A DNA stretch of 64,000 bases, from the NCBI GenBank assembly GCA_022705325.1, contig JAKJER010000004.1, positions 62,001 through 126,000 on the forward strand, written 5' to 3'. The notes below the pieces were generated by a model. That model was not told where the DNA came from and did not search any database. It saw only the letters and a list, made by a program, of their open reading frames with translations. Below are positions 44,029 to 52,639 of this stretch, one piece after another (the first letter of the stretch is position 1; every line of letters begins with the position of its first letter). A program made the translations under genes and the position numbers. The DNA comes from Planctomycetota bacterium (GTDB lineage Bacteria > Planctomycetota > Phycisphaerae > SM23-33).

Positions 44029-46353
44029 CTACTCTCGGACGTTATATAACTCCACTTCCCACACCCTGGATATCCCGCCGGGCGTGGCGGTGATCGTCAG
44101 GCGAGCCCTGCGGGTCCGTACAGGCTCGAACCGGGCGTGCCAGTCGATGTCCGCGTTGCCTTCAGCCTTGGCGCGGGGGATCTCCTTCCAGGTCGAGCCG
44201 TCGTGGTACTCCCAGGCGAAGGTCTCCAGGCAGCCGCTCAGGTTGGCGCCGTGGCGGTACCCGCTGATGATGCGGGCGGTGTTGAACGTCTGCGGCTGGT
44301 CCCACTCCAACTCGACACGGTGAGGCAACTCGCCCCCACCCAGCCAGCGCTGGGCGTTGTCGGCCAGATCGCACTTGCCGTCGGTCAGCAGGGCGGGCGG
44401 GGTGTCGCCCTTGTTGCTGGCGGCCGTTGCGGAGAGTCGGGCCGAGCGGGCGAGGTTCTCGCCCGCGTTGGCCAGCCACTTCGGTGCAGGAGGCGGCTTG
44501 GGCGGGGCGGGGTCGCCGGAGAACCCGCCCACCGTGCGCTGGGGCTTGGCCGGCGGCGGGCATCGCCCGATCCCCTTGGTCATCAACTCCTTCAGTTCGT
44601 CCAGGTGTTTCTCGTACACGCCGCGGGGCGTGGTGTCGTGCTTTTTGCAGACCGCGGCCGCCAGGCCCACCACCTCGCCCATCAGCCCGCCGGTCTTCAT
44701 CACGCGCGTGGCGCCCAGGGCGTCGTGCGTGACGCTGTTGCATCGACCGGCCATGAACAGGTTCGAGATGTTTCGCGAGTAGAAGCAGCGGTACGGCACG
44801 TGGAAGGGCATGGGGTAGCGAGTGTACAACGCGTGCGAGATGAACGCGTCGCCCTCGAAGCCCTTGATGTACAGGGGGTCGCCCAGGTGGAGGTCCACCG
44901 GCCAGCCCGTGACCACGCAGGCGTCGGGGAACTGGCGGGCCTCCTTGAGGTCCTTCAGCGTCAGTACCACGTCGCCCAGCAGGCGGCGGCTCTCGCGCTT
45001 GCCGCACACGTAGGCCGACCAGTTCAGCTTGTGGTTGGGGTAGAGCTTCTGGTGGTTCTTCAGACAGTCCCAGGCGCCGTACATGGCCCGGAAGTTCCAG
45101 TCGCGGATGTACTCGCCCTTGGCGATGGGGTCATGGTCGAAGCCGCTCTCCCAGTACCACCCGCCGAGCTTCTCGATGCCGCCCTTGCCGTTTCGCCCGG
45201 GGAACGGTTTGTCCGTCAGGTCCAGCGCCCACTCGCACCGGGGGAATTCAACGGGCTGGCCCGTGTCCTTCACGTTCCACAGGTTGCACGGGCCCATGTG
45301 GCCCTTGAGCGTGATGTCGAAATCCGCCCCGGCCAGGGCGCCCACGCAGCCGTCGCCGGTGGCATCGACAAACCACCGCCCGGCCAGCCGAATCCGCCGC
45401 GACGAGATCACGTCCTGGGCGATCACCGCCCGGATCGCCCCGTCGCGGACCTCCGCGGCGTTGGTCCGGTGGTTCAGCAGCAGCGTGATGTTCTTCTCGC
45501 CGCGGACTACGGCGAGCTTCTTGTCGTCCTCGTAGATCTCGCCCGTGTTGCTCGGGCCGTAGTGGGCGTACACCTTGTGCTGCAACTCGTTGACCAGGTC
45601 GCCGATCCGCGGGTACAGCGGGCCGTTGGTCTTGCCCTGGAGCCACACGCGGATCTCGCTGCTGTTGTTGCCGCCCAGCACCGGACGGTCCTGCACGAAC
45701 GCGACCGTCAGGCCCGAGCGGGCGGTCGCCACGGCGGCGCACGTGCCCGCGATCCCGCCGCCCGTGACCACCAGGTCGTACGTCCCGCCGTCCTCGGGCT
45801 CGCCCGGCAGGCCCAGCAGCTTGCGCCGCCAGGCAGCCATCGCCTCGCCCTCGTTGGGCGGGCGGAAGTCCGCGTCGGCCGACAGGCACACCGCGTCGCA
45901 TCGACCCTCGAAACCCGTCAGGTCGTGCAGCGCCAGCGTCGCCTCGCCCGCGCCCAGCTCGACCGTCCCGCCGTCCTGCCAGTGCCAGTCGGCCCCTTCC
46001 GTGCCGAAGGTCGTCTCCAGCGTCTTGCCGTTGACCAGGAGTTGGAACCGCCCCGGCGCCCCTGGCGCCTTCCACGTAGCCACCCAGTCGCGCGTGCGGA
46101 CCCACACGCGATACGCCCCCGCCTTGGGCACGCGGACCGCCGTCGTCGCGTCCGCGACCGGATGTCCGATCCCGTGGGCCAACAGGAAGGGCGAGCCCAT
46201 CTGGTCCATGAACTGCTGATCGACCACCCACCCGCCGAGCGTCTTGAACTGCTCGGCCTCCACCAGGACGCTCTGCGCGCCTGCGCCAGCGGCGGTCAGC
46301 AGCAGCATGGCAGTGGCGGCACAGTGTCTAACGATAGGGTTCGAAAGCGACAT
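44029..46353 (-). CDS. Exported FAD-dependent oxidoreductase with two accessory domains
   Basis: A 774-residue protein with a signal peptide (residues 1-26). Residues about 28-160 form a carbohydrate-binding-module-like sandwich (VLVEAEQFKTLGGWV, GAYRVWVRTRDW). The FAD domain begins at 194 with DLVVTGGGIAGTCAAVATA, continues with GGNNSSEIRVWLQG and ATGDGCVGALAGADF, and ends with AGRCNSVTHDALGATRVMKT. This is the pattern of the 'FAD_oxidored' family found in exported planctomycete proteins. The C-terminal 130 residues (RVELEWDQPQTFNTARIISG) are an F5/8-type discoidin-like sandwich. It is divergent from a second, smaller FAD protein at 46471. Reaction unknown; oxidation of a polysaccharide-derived compound is a guess. 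Confidence 0.82.
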   Translation of the reverse strand: MSLSNPIVRHCAATAMLLLTAAGAGAQSVLVEAEQFKTLGGWVVDQQFMDQMGSPFLLAHGIGHPVADATTAVRVPKAGAYRVWVRTRDWVATWKAPGAPGRFQLLVNGKTLETTFGTEGADWHWQDGGTVELGAGEATLALHDLTGFEGRCDAVCLSADADFRPPNEGEAMAAWRRKLLGLPGEPEDGGTYDLVVTGGGIAGTCAAVATARSGLTVAFVQDRPVLGGNNSSEIRVWLQGKTNGPLYPRIGDLVNELQHKVYAHYGPSNTGEIYEDDKKLAVVRGEKNITLLLNHRTNAAEVRDGAIRAVIAQDVISSRRIRLAGRWFVDATGDGCVGALAGADFDITLKGHMGPCNLWNVKDTGQPVEFPRCEWALDLTDKPFPGRNGKGGIEKLGGWYWESGFDHDPIAKGEYIRDWNFRAMYGAWDCLKNHQKLYPNHKLNWSAYVCGKRESRRLLGDVVLTLKDLKEARQFPDACVVTGWPVDLHLGDPLYIKGFEGDAFISHALYTRYPMPFHVPYRCFYSRNISNLFMAGRCNSVTHDALGATRVMKTGGLMGEVVGLAAAVCKKHDTTPRGVYEKHLDELKELMTKGIGRCPPPAKPQRTVGGFSGDPAPPKPPPAPKWLANAGENLARSARLSATAASNKGDTPPALLTDGKCDLADNAQRWLGGGELPHRVELEWDQPQTFNTARIISGYRHGANLSGCLETFAWEYHDGSTWKEIPRAKAEGNADIDWHARFEPVRTRRARLTITATPGGISRVWEVELYNVRE

Positions 46354-46470
46354 TTCGCACCTCGTGATGTCTTACACCATACCGCATAGACGGGTGTGAT
46401 GCCAAGGCGGGTTGTCGGACTCGTTGTGCTTGCCCTTGTGCCGGCGCCGCGGTTGGGCGATAGTGTCGTC

Positions 46471-47895
46471 ATGACAGATTCATCTCATCGCCACAATCGT
46501 CGCGACGTGATTCGAACCGGTCTGGCGGCTGCGGCGGGGCTGGCTGGCGTCGACGCCCTGGCCGCCGCCGCGGAGCTTCCGGCGCCGGTCCCGTCCGGCG
46601 CGGTCTTCCGCGAGCCCGCCCGCGACGTGCCCCTGGTCGACGACGCGGACGTGATCGTCTGCGGGGGCGGGCCGGCGGGCGTGGCCGCCGCCCTCGCTGC
46701 CGCCCGGGCCGGGGCGCGGACGCGACTCTTCGAGCTGCACGGCTGCCTGGGCGGGATATGGACGGCCGGGCTGTTGACGTACATCTTCGACTTCGACAAA
46801 CCGGGCCTGACCGCTGAGCTGGCCCGCCGCCTCGATCAGCGATCCGCCCGCACCGTCGTCAATCGCAGCCAGTTCGTCTATCACCCCGAGCAGATGAAGC
46901 GCCTGCTGGAGGAGATGTGCCTCCAGGCCGGCGTGCAGATCACGCTGCAGAGCCGCGTGGTGGGCGCCTACCGCGACGGACAGCGGCTGGCCACCATCGT
47001 CACCGAGTCGCGCAGCGGGCGCCAGGCCTGGCGGGCCAAGGCGTTCGTCGACGCCACGGGCGACGGCGATCTGGGCAGCCTGGCCGGCTGCCGGTGGGAC
47101 TTCGGACGCGACGACGGCGCCTGCCAGCCCATGACCCTCAACGCCCTGATCGCCGTCCGCGACGCCGCCGTCCTGAAGGACTGCATCTCCTTCTACGGCG
47201 GCAAGCCGATTCACCTGCCCGCGGTGGAGCGGTTCAAAGCCGAGATCGCCCGCGCCGGCCTGACGCCCTCCTACGGGCACCCCACGCTCTTCCACATCCG
47301 CCACAACCTGCTGCTGCTCATGATCAACCACGAGTACGGCGTCAAGCCGTTCGACGCGTCGGCCTTCACGCGGGCCACCCTGCACGCCCGTAACGAGGTC
47401 CACCGCGTCGCCGACGCCTTGAGCAAGCTAGGCGGCGTCTGGGAGGGGCTTCAGGTGGTCGCGTCGGCGGAGCAGATCGGCGTGCGGGACGGGCGGCGGA
47501 TCCGCGGCCGCTACGTCGTCAGCCGCGACGACCTGGCCTCGGGCGCCCGCCATGACGACGCCGTCTGCCGCGTGACCTTCGGCGTGGACATCCACGCCCC
47601 CACGCGCAAGGGCAACGACCGCGAGCCCATCGGGCGGGGCGGGGTGAAGATGAAGCCGTACGACATCCCCCTGCGGGCCCTGCTGGCGAGCGACGTGGAC
47701 GGCCTGCTGCTGGCGGGGCGGTGCATCAGCGGCGACTTCGTCGCCCACGCGAGCTATCGCGTGACGGGTAACTCGGTGGCCACCGGCGAGGCCGCCGGCG
47801 CCGTAGCCGCCCTGGCTGCCGCCTCCAACCGCCCGCCGCACGAAATCCCCTGGCCCCAGGCCAAGGCGACGCTGGAGAAGCTGCGAACCTCGTGA
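46471..47895 (+). CDS. Tat-exported FAD-dependent oxidoreductase
   Basis: A 474-residue protein if begun at ATG 46471, giving HNRRDVIRTGLAAAAGLAG, a twin-arginine signal. The frame is open back to 46396, and neither start has a strong ribosome site. FAD binding is clear: DVIVCGGGPAGVAAALAAAR at 60-79, GCLGGIWTAG, FVDATGDGDLGSLAGCRWDF, and LLLAGRCISGDFVAHASYRV near the end, all as in the FAD_oxidored family and in the domain core of the divergent gene at 44029. It lacks the flanking sandwich domains of that neighbour. The pair may act together. A terminator-ended small-RNA candidate follows. Confidence 0.85.
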   Translation: MTDSSHRHNRRDVIRTGLAAAAGLAGVDALAAAAELPAPVPSGAVFREPARDVPLVDDADVIVCGGGPAGVAAALAAARAGARTRLFELHGCLGGIWTAGLLTYIFDFDKPGLTAELARRLDQRSARTVVNRSQFVYHPEQMKRLLEEMCLQAGVQITLQSRVVGAYRDGQRLATIVTESRSGRQAWRAKAFVDATGDGDLGSLAGCRWDFGRDDGACQPMTLNALIAVRDAAVLKDCISFYGGKPIHLPAVERFKAEIARAGLTPSYGHPTLFHIRHNLLLLMINHEYGVKPFDASAFTRATLHARNEVHRVADALSKLGGVWEGLQVVASAEQIGVRDGRRIRGRYVVSRDDLASGARHDDAVCRVTFGVDIHAPTRKGNDREPIGRGGVKMKPYDIPLRALLASDVDGLLLAGRCISGDFVAHASYRVTGNSVATGEAAGAVAALAAASNRPPHEIPWPQAKATLEKLRTS

Positions 47896-47927
47896 GGGCT
47901 CCGCCCGAAAAAAACTTCGCCTCCGAT

Positions 47928-47956
47928 TTGCCTCACCACCCATTGTGGTCTATGTT
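47928..47956 (+). promoter_or_regulatory. Candidate promoter for the small RNA
   Basis: TTGCCT (47928-47933), 17 bp, TATGTT (47951-47956); 4 of 6 matches in each box. The expected start is at 47962-47963, exactly the first base of the hairpin that follows. Confidence 0.4.
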
Positions 47957-47961
47957 GGCAT

Positions 47962-48035
47962 TGGGTCTCCGTGGTGTGGGCGACACCACCCAGACCCACC
48001 GGCCCGGCTGGGCTTGCTCAGCCCGGCCTTTTTTT
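47962..48035 (+). ncRNA. Compact two-hairpin small-RNA candidate (or double terminator)
   Basis: Hairpin 1 spans 47962-47998: TGGGTCT pairs with AGACCCA, then a 2x2 CC/CC internal loop, then GTGGTGT with ACACCAC around a GGGCG loop; all 14 base pairs are Watson-Crick. After 2 nt, hairpin 2 (48001-48028) pairs GGCC-GGCTG with CAGCC-GGCC around one C/C mismatch and is followed by seven T residues (48029-48035), a textbook Rho-independent terminator. With the promoter at 47928 this would make a transcript of about 74 nt. It follows the FAD-oxidoreductase stop by 66 bp, so it could also be just the 3' end of that mRNA. Confidence 0.45.
48001..48035 (+). terminator. Rho-independent terminator
   Basis: GC-rich stem-loop followed by TTTTTTT at 48029-48035. 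This is the only terminator with a full T-tract that I found in the window. Confidence 0.8.
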
Positions 48036-48036
48036 A

Positions 48037-48182
48037 TCACGAATTACACGAATTGAACGAATTACACGAATTGAACGAATTACACGAATTGAACGAATTA
48101 CACGAATTGAACGAATTACACGAACTGCCACGGATTATCACGAATTGCACGAATTGCCGCGGATTACACGAATTGCCCGGGA
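48037..48182. repeat. 18-bp tandem repeat with degenerate tail
   Basis: Four identical units of GAATTACACGAATTGAAC (48041-48058, 48059-48076, 48077-48094, 48095-48112), a fifth degenerate unit, then scattered 9-bp half units (CACGAATTG, GGATTACAC) to about 48182. The underlying word is a 9-mer of the GAATTNNAC type. It is AT-rich in a GC-rich genome and lies between the terminator and the stop of the pseudopilin gene. Open frames across it only translate the repeat (NELHEL...) and are not called as genes. The full gap 47896-48208 holds nothing else beyond the small-RNA candidate. Confidence 0.9.
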
Positions 48183-48208
48183 TGCAAGAGAATCTGTGGG
48201 ACTTGTGA

Positions 48209-48913
48209 TTACTTCTTCGGGATGAACCACTTCTCGTTGGTCTGCGGCCAGGCGGAGTACCAGGCGACGGTCCCGTCGAGCTTGGCGTTGCAGTAGCCCT
48301 CCATGTGGCGTTGGTGGGCGTAGCGTTCGAAGCTCCACTTGATGGGCCACTCCAGCGTGTTGCGCGAGCCGGCGCCGATGTCCTCGGGGCTGGAGTTGTT
48401 CTCCGCGTCGGAGAACTGGATCACGTCGCAGCGGGCTACCTGGTGGATGCGCAGGCCGTCCATGGACACGTGGTACTTGCCGCTGTTCTCCCCTCGCCCG
48501 TAGTGGTTGATGCCGTAGTCCAGGCGGCGCTTGTTCTTGGCGGCGTTGGCGCACTCGAAGGCCTGCGGACAATGGAAGATGTAGTCGTTGGGGGTGTAGA
48601 GGCGCAGGGCGTCGTTGTAGCAGGGCGTGGCGCTGCTGGGCGATTCGGGGGGCTTCCACCCGGGCCAGGTCGCGGGGTGAATCCGGGCCAGCCAGCCGCG
48701 GTTGGCGCCATGATACGAGGCCGAGGCGGTGCTGATCTGATACAGGTTCGCCTGGCACTGCGTCCGCTTGGCCATGTTGCGGGCCCGACTGAAGGTGGGG
48801 CTCAGGAGGCTCAGGAGAAGCGAGAGGATGGCGACCACCACCAGCAGTTCAATCAGCGTGAACGCGGGCCCCGCCCGCTGGGCGCGGTGCTTCGCCTGTT
48901 GAGCAACGTGCAT
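48209..48913 (-). CDS. Type II secretion/pilin-like pseudopilin (H-X9-DG family)
   Basis: A 234-residue protein with GGAG 7 nt before ATG 48913. The prepilin cleavage and methylation segment is GPAFTLIELLVVVAILSLLL, cut before Phe by a prepilin peptidase, with the conserved Glu at +5. The C-terminal motif H-MEGYCNAKL-DG is the H-X9-DG signature of the large planctomycete and verrucomicrobial pseudopilin family, in which one genome may encode many copies. Such proteins are inserted in the inner membrane and may assemble into a secretion pseudopilus or surface fibre. It stands alone here; no other secretion gene adjoins it. Confidence 0.92.
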   Translation of the reverse strand: MHVAQQAKHRAQRAGPAFTLIELLVVVAILSLLLSLLSPTFSRARNMAKRTQCQANLYQISTASASYHGANRGWLARIHPATWPGWKPPESPSSATPCYNDALRLYTPNDYIFHCPQAFECANAAKNKRRLDYGINHYGRGENSGKYHVSMDGLRIHQVARCDVIQFSDAENNSSPEDIGAGSRNTLEWPIKWSFERYAHQRHMEGYCNAKLDGTVAWYSAWPQTNEKWFIPKK

Positions 48914-49100
48914 AAGCGCACTCCGGCAGATGCTGCTGCGTCACGACTCCCGAAGAAACGGACGTGGCTTCGGGCAGTGACGCCGCCGACAGACCGACGT
49001 GGCGGCCGACGACAAGGTTCATCTCGCTACCACATAGTATTCCCATCCGGCCAAGTGTTCAACCGGGATTCTTCCTCCTCTGGATGAACTCGGGTGTCGC

Positions 49101-51908
49101 CTAGGGGCGGCCCCGGGGTGGGGCCAACTGCCCCGGCCCCGGCGGGGAGAGCGGAACCTTCGGAGTGCGGCTGGGCGTTCTGGGGGGCGGGGACGTCTGC
49201 CCCTGCCCGGGCGACCTCGGCGCCGGGAGCGTCTGGCTCTCCTTCAGCGTGCTCGCCCCGTCGAAGGCGAGAACCCAGGCGGCTTCTCTGCCGCTATCCA
49301 GATCCCGAACCCGGACAACCATGTCTTCCCCGACGAACAGGGGGTATACCTCCGCTCTCGCCGGGAATTCCACGCCCGGGGGCGGGCGCAGCGGGTGCAC
49401 CGTCCGCGTGGCCGCTTCGATGATCTCCACATAAGGGGGCACGTGATGGTAAAACAGGAACGCGTGGGTCTTTTGGGGCAGCGTAAGAGTCTGGATGGAG
49501 CACTGCTCGGGCACTGACCGTTCCCACACGACCTTGTCCTCGTGCAGGACTTGCACCTTTTCGGGGCGTTCCAGGATTCCTCCCACTGTCTGGGCGTACA
49601 ACATCTGACCGTGAGACTGCCGTCCATTGGGGAACAGCATGACCTTCCCAGCATCGTTGCGGTACGCGCCTCCGCAGGGATAGCGATCGGTGATCCCGGT
49701 TATGCACACAATCATCCCGCACGTCTTGTACGTCATCTTGTAGGGAGCCGAACTGACGGGCAGGATGTGGTCCAGACGATCCTGGGGCGTCAGGTCGATT
49801 CGACGACTTCCGCCCAAGGCAATCAGGGCCGCCGACAGCTGCCTGATATCGAGGGGGTCACGTGTCGCGATGAGCCTGCGGAGCAAGACCTCCGGGTCTT
49901 GGCGGAGCATCTCGGGAGGCGGCTGAACGGGGGGGGGCGGCGCAGCGCGGGTCGGCGGCGGAGCAACCGGGGGCGCGGGGGCCGAAGCGACCACCGGCGG
50001 CGGCGCTGCCGGCGGTGTCGCCGTGGCCTGGGCCAGCTCTCCCGGCGTCACGGGGCGAACCTGTCCGTCCGGCGTCATCCCCAGGGCGTCAGAGTCACCC
50101 GCCCCCTTCCGCACCAGGAGTAAGCCGCTGGCGGTCTGCTGGGCCGAGGGAACATAGGCGAGCCACCGTCCCGCCTGATAATCCAGCCGCTGACCGTCGG
50201 ATTCGTGCTTCTGTGCCAGCGTCTTGAAGTCCGGCGGGAACTGCCCGTGGACCGCCCGATAGGCAGCTAATATCTGGTAGGCGTTGTGGAGCCGCCGGGT
50301 GACTATTTCGTCGTCCCTTGCGTGGTCGAGCAGGCACTGCCAGTAGGTCGTCTCTGTCCCCTGCAATCGGAATCGCTGCAACTGCGAGAGATAAACCAAC
50401 GGTCCGGCAGGCCGTTGCGGCGGGTTGGCCGGGTCCAGTGGCACCACGGCCCCGTCGAGCGTGATGGCAGTCTTGGCCATCGGGCAGAGCATGTACAATG
50501 ACTGCCCCGACATCACCACCTGAGACTGCACCTTGAAATCCGACTCCCGCAGCCCGATCCTCCCAAGACGGTCCATTGTGCCGTGCTGATAGAGCGCGCT
50601 CGTATGGTTCAGAGGTAACCGGCCCGCGCTGTTGAGATGGTCCCGGTAGGCCGAGGCAACCAGGTCCACCACGTTCTTGCGCTCCTGGTCCACGGCCTGT
50701 TGGATCGCCTCCTTGCGCGTCAGCGGGCGGGGCTGCGGGCCCAACCACTGGGCCTGCACCCACACAGCCCCTGCCGTCAGGACAAGCCCCGCCAGGACCG
50801 ATCCGACTGCCGCCACCGGACTGGCCTCTTGCGGCACCCTGTCCAGCACCTCGGGGCGGTGATACGCCAGCCGTCCCAGGCACCGCGAGAACATCAGGAT
50901 GCCCAGCATCACCGTCACCATGACCACAAACAGGTAGCTGCACAGGAGGATCGGTACGTCGATAGAAATCGTGACCTGCAGGTCCAGCAGGTCCGGCATC
51001 AAGTCAATCAGCACGGCCGTCTCCAGGCCCACGAGCACGTGAAGGAGAAGACTCCAGCCGACAGCGATGCCCATCGCGGTCAGCGAGAACCGCCAGTTGC
51101 CTCGGAGCATGCCGATTATGGCGATCGCGTTCAGGCAGCGGCCGTCCTGCGTCCGGGCGTAGGTGAGCCAGGCAGCCGGGAGCAGCGGCGTGGTGACGAT
51201 CGGATAGTTGTAGATCAGGTTCAGGCCGAACACCTTCATGCCCTCCCAGACCCACACCCCCAGCCGCCAGGGCTGGGCTGGCGGCGGCGCGGGCAGGTTC
51301 ACGGCCTGGGCCGCGATCAGCCGAGACATGCTCCCGGCTACCAGGCCCATGATGCCCAAGCAGATGGTCAGATAGACCGGCAAAAGAATCGCGGTGATGA
51401 GCATCCAGCTCTCGCGCCCCAGACTCACAAGATAGGAACATCCGTACCATGTGCCGCCCAGCACGACGAAAGCAATGAAAACCGCCAGGGCTATCTGCCC
51501 AAACCAGTTGATCTGTGTCAGGTAGGCCTTGGGGGGAATGAGGCAATCCGCGACCAACCGCCCGAGCGTCCCGCGGCCCGGATCGTCCTCGGGCGGAGGG
51601 GCCGACAGACCCTCCAGCACCCCCCACCCACCGGGCGGCCCGGCCGCCGCCCCGCCACCTGCCGATCCTGGCTTCGCCCAAGGCGCCGATCCTGTCCGAC
51701 CCGTCGCCGCCACCCACGCCGGCGATGCCGGGGGCTTGGCCGACAGGGCAGCCTGCTCTGCCGCCTCCCCTGTCGCCCAAGCCTCAGACTCCTGGCCCAG
51801 GGGCGTGCGATGCCCGCAGGCCGGACAGCGAACCCGGGCCGAAACTGTAGAAGAAGACACCTGCACCCTGAGCCGTTTGCCGCATTTCGCGCACAGAAGC
51901 TCGATCAT
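49101..51908 (-). CDS. Zinc-ribbon multi-spanning membrane protein with large extracytoplasmic region
   Basis: A 935-residue protein; ATG 51908 has AAAGGGA 6 nt upstream. It opens with a zinc ribbon, ELLCAKCGKRLRV then RVRCPACG, as in many planctomycete proteins. An Ala/Pro/Gly-rich linker follows, then at least six hydrophobic helices between about 150 and 400 (ALAVFIAFVVLGGTW, LLPVYLTICLGIMGLVAG, LLCSYLFVVMVTVMLG, AVGSVLAGLVLTAGAVW). The rest, about 530 residues, is soluble and includes a Pro-rich segment (PPTRAAPPPPVQPPPE). Residues near 480-600 (LVYLSQLQRFRLQGTETTYW) look like a substrate- or protein-binding domain I cannot name. No neighbour clarifies its role. Confidence 0.75.
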   Translation of the reverse strand: MIELLCAKCGKRLRVQVSSSTVSARVRCPACGHRTPLGQESEAWATGEAAEQAALSAKPPASPAWVAATGRTGSAPWAKPGSAGGGAAAGPPGGWGVLEGLSAPPPEDDPGRGTLGRLVADCLIPPKAYLTQINWFGQIALAVFIAFVVLGGTWYGCSYLVSLGRESWMLITAILLPVYLTICLGIMGLVAGSMSRLIAAQAVNLPAPPPAQPWRLGVWVWEGMKVFGLNLIYNYPIVTTPLLPAAWLTYARTQDGRCLNAIAIIGMLRGNWRFSLTAMGIAVGWSLLLHVLVGLETAVLIDLMPDLLDLQVTISIDVPILLCSYLFVVMVTVMLGILMFSRCLGRLAYHRPEVLDRVPQEASPVAAVGSVLAGLVLTAGAVWVQAQWLGPQPRPLTRKEAIQQAVDQERKNVVDLVASAYRDHLNSAGRLPLNHTSALYQHGTMDRLGRIGLRESDFKVQSQVVMSGQSLYMLCPMAKTAITLDGAVVPLDPANPPQRPAGPLVYLSQLQRFRLQGTETTYWQCLLDHARDDEIVTRRLHNAYQILAAYRAVHGQFPPDFKTLAQKHESDGQRLDYQAGRWLAYVPSAQQTASGLLLVRKGAGDSDALGMTPDGQVRPVTPGELAQATATPPAAPPPVVASAPAPPVAPPPTRAAPPPPVQPPPEMLRQDPEVLLRRLIATRDPLDIRQLSAALIALGGSRRIDLTPQDRLDHILPVSSAPYKMTYKTCGMIVCITGITDRYPCGGAYRNDAGKVMLFPNGRQSHGQMLYAQTVGGILERPEKVQVLHEDKVVWERSVPEQCSIQTLTLPQKTHAFLFYHHVPPYVEIIEAATRTVHPLRPPPGVEFPARAEVYPLFVGEDMVVRVRDLDSGREAAWVLAFDGASTLKESQTLPAPRSPGQGQTSPPPRTPSRTPKVPLSPPGPGQLAPPRGRP

Positions 51909-52084
51909 CGGAGATCCCTTTTTCCAACCTGCCCGCGGCCCCGTGCCGCCCATCTGGCGAAAGGCTGTGCACAGTGTAATCGGGCAATGGAATCCGGCAA
52001 GCGAATTCTCGCGATCTCACCCGTTTCTGGTACAATCTCCCGTAGAGTCGGCCGGGGTCCGCCCGGCGAGAAAGGCAAGAAACC

Positions 52085-52561
52085 ATGGCCCGGAAGCCCA
52101 AGAGTTGGCGGGAGAAGCTCGCCAGTGCGAAAGCCAAGCCCGGCCTGCCCAAGGTCTTCTTCTGCGAGAAGTCCAAGATGAAGTTCGTCGTGCCCTCGCC
52201 GGCCGAGGTCGAGAAGATCATGAAGACCGTGCCCGAGGGCAGGCTGATCACGATGGCCCAGATCGGCGAGCGGCTTCGGGAGAAGCACAAGGTCGACATC
52301 GCCTGCCCCATGACCACGGGCATCTTCGCGTGGATCGTGGCCAATGCAGCCGAAGAGGCCGCCTCCGCGGCCGGGGGCGACAGCGAGCTGGCGTCCCTGC
52401 CCTGGTGGCGCGTGCTCAAGACGGGCGGGCTGCTCAACCCCAAGTACCCCGGCGCGGGCAAGCTTCAGAAGCGGCGCCTGGCGGCCGAGGGGCACCGCGT
52501 CATCGCCAAGGGCAAGAACCTGATGGTGGCCGGCCACGAGCAGGCGCTGGTGAACAAGTAG
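52085..52561 (+). CDS. MGMT-family (alkyltransferase-like) protein
   Basis: A 158-residue protein related to the DNA-binding domain of O6-methylguanine-DNA methyltransferase. The winged-helix core is visible (VPEGRLITMAQIGERLREKH, then MTTGIFAWIVANAAEE), as is the usual PWWRVLKTGGLLNPKYPG followed by KLQKRRLAAEGHRV. In MGMT the segment before it carries the Pro-Cys-His-Arg methyl acceptor; here there is none, so it cannot transfer a methyl group. Proteins of this type are annotated as 'MGMT family' and, like alkyltransferase-like proteins, may flag damaged bases for repair. The basic N-terminus (MARKPKSWREKLASAKAK) is family-typical. A single gene with its own gap on both sides. Confidence 0.8.
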   Translation: MARKPKSWREKLASAKAKPGLPKVFFCEKSKMKFVVPSPAEVEKIMKTVPEGRLITMAQIGERLREKHKVDIACPMTTGIFAWIVANAAEEAASAAGGDSELASLPWWRVLKTGGLLNPKYPGAGKLQKRRLAAEGHRVIAKGKNLMVAGHEQALVNK

Positions 52562-52639
52562 CCCAACATCGCCGAATGGCAAGCCCTTCGATAGGGATTA
52601 GGCTCCGCAGCGGCTGGCCGTTCGGCGATGCCGCGTGTT

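Noticed and set aside
48037-48182. CRISPR array
   Set aside because: Units are contiguous 18-bp copies with no spacers, and no cas gene is present in the window.
47945-48225. Two overlapping small open frames encoding NELHEL/RITRIE repeats
   Set aside because: They only translate the 18-bp tandem repeat and the terminator; no ribosome site.
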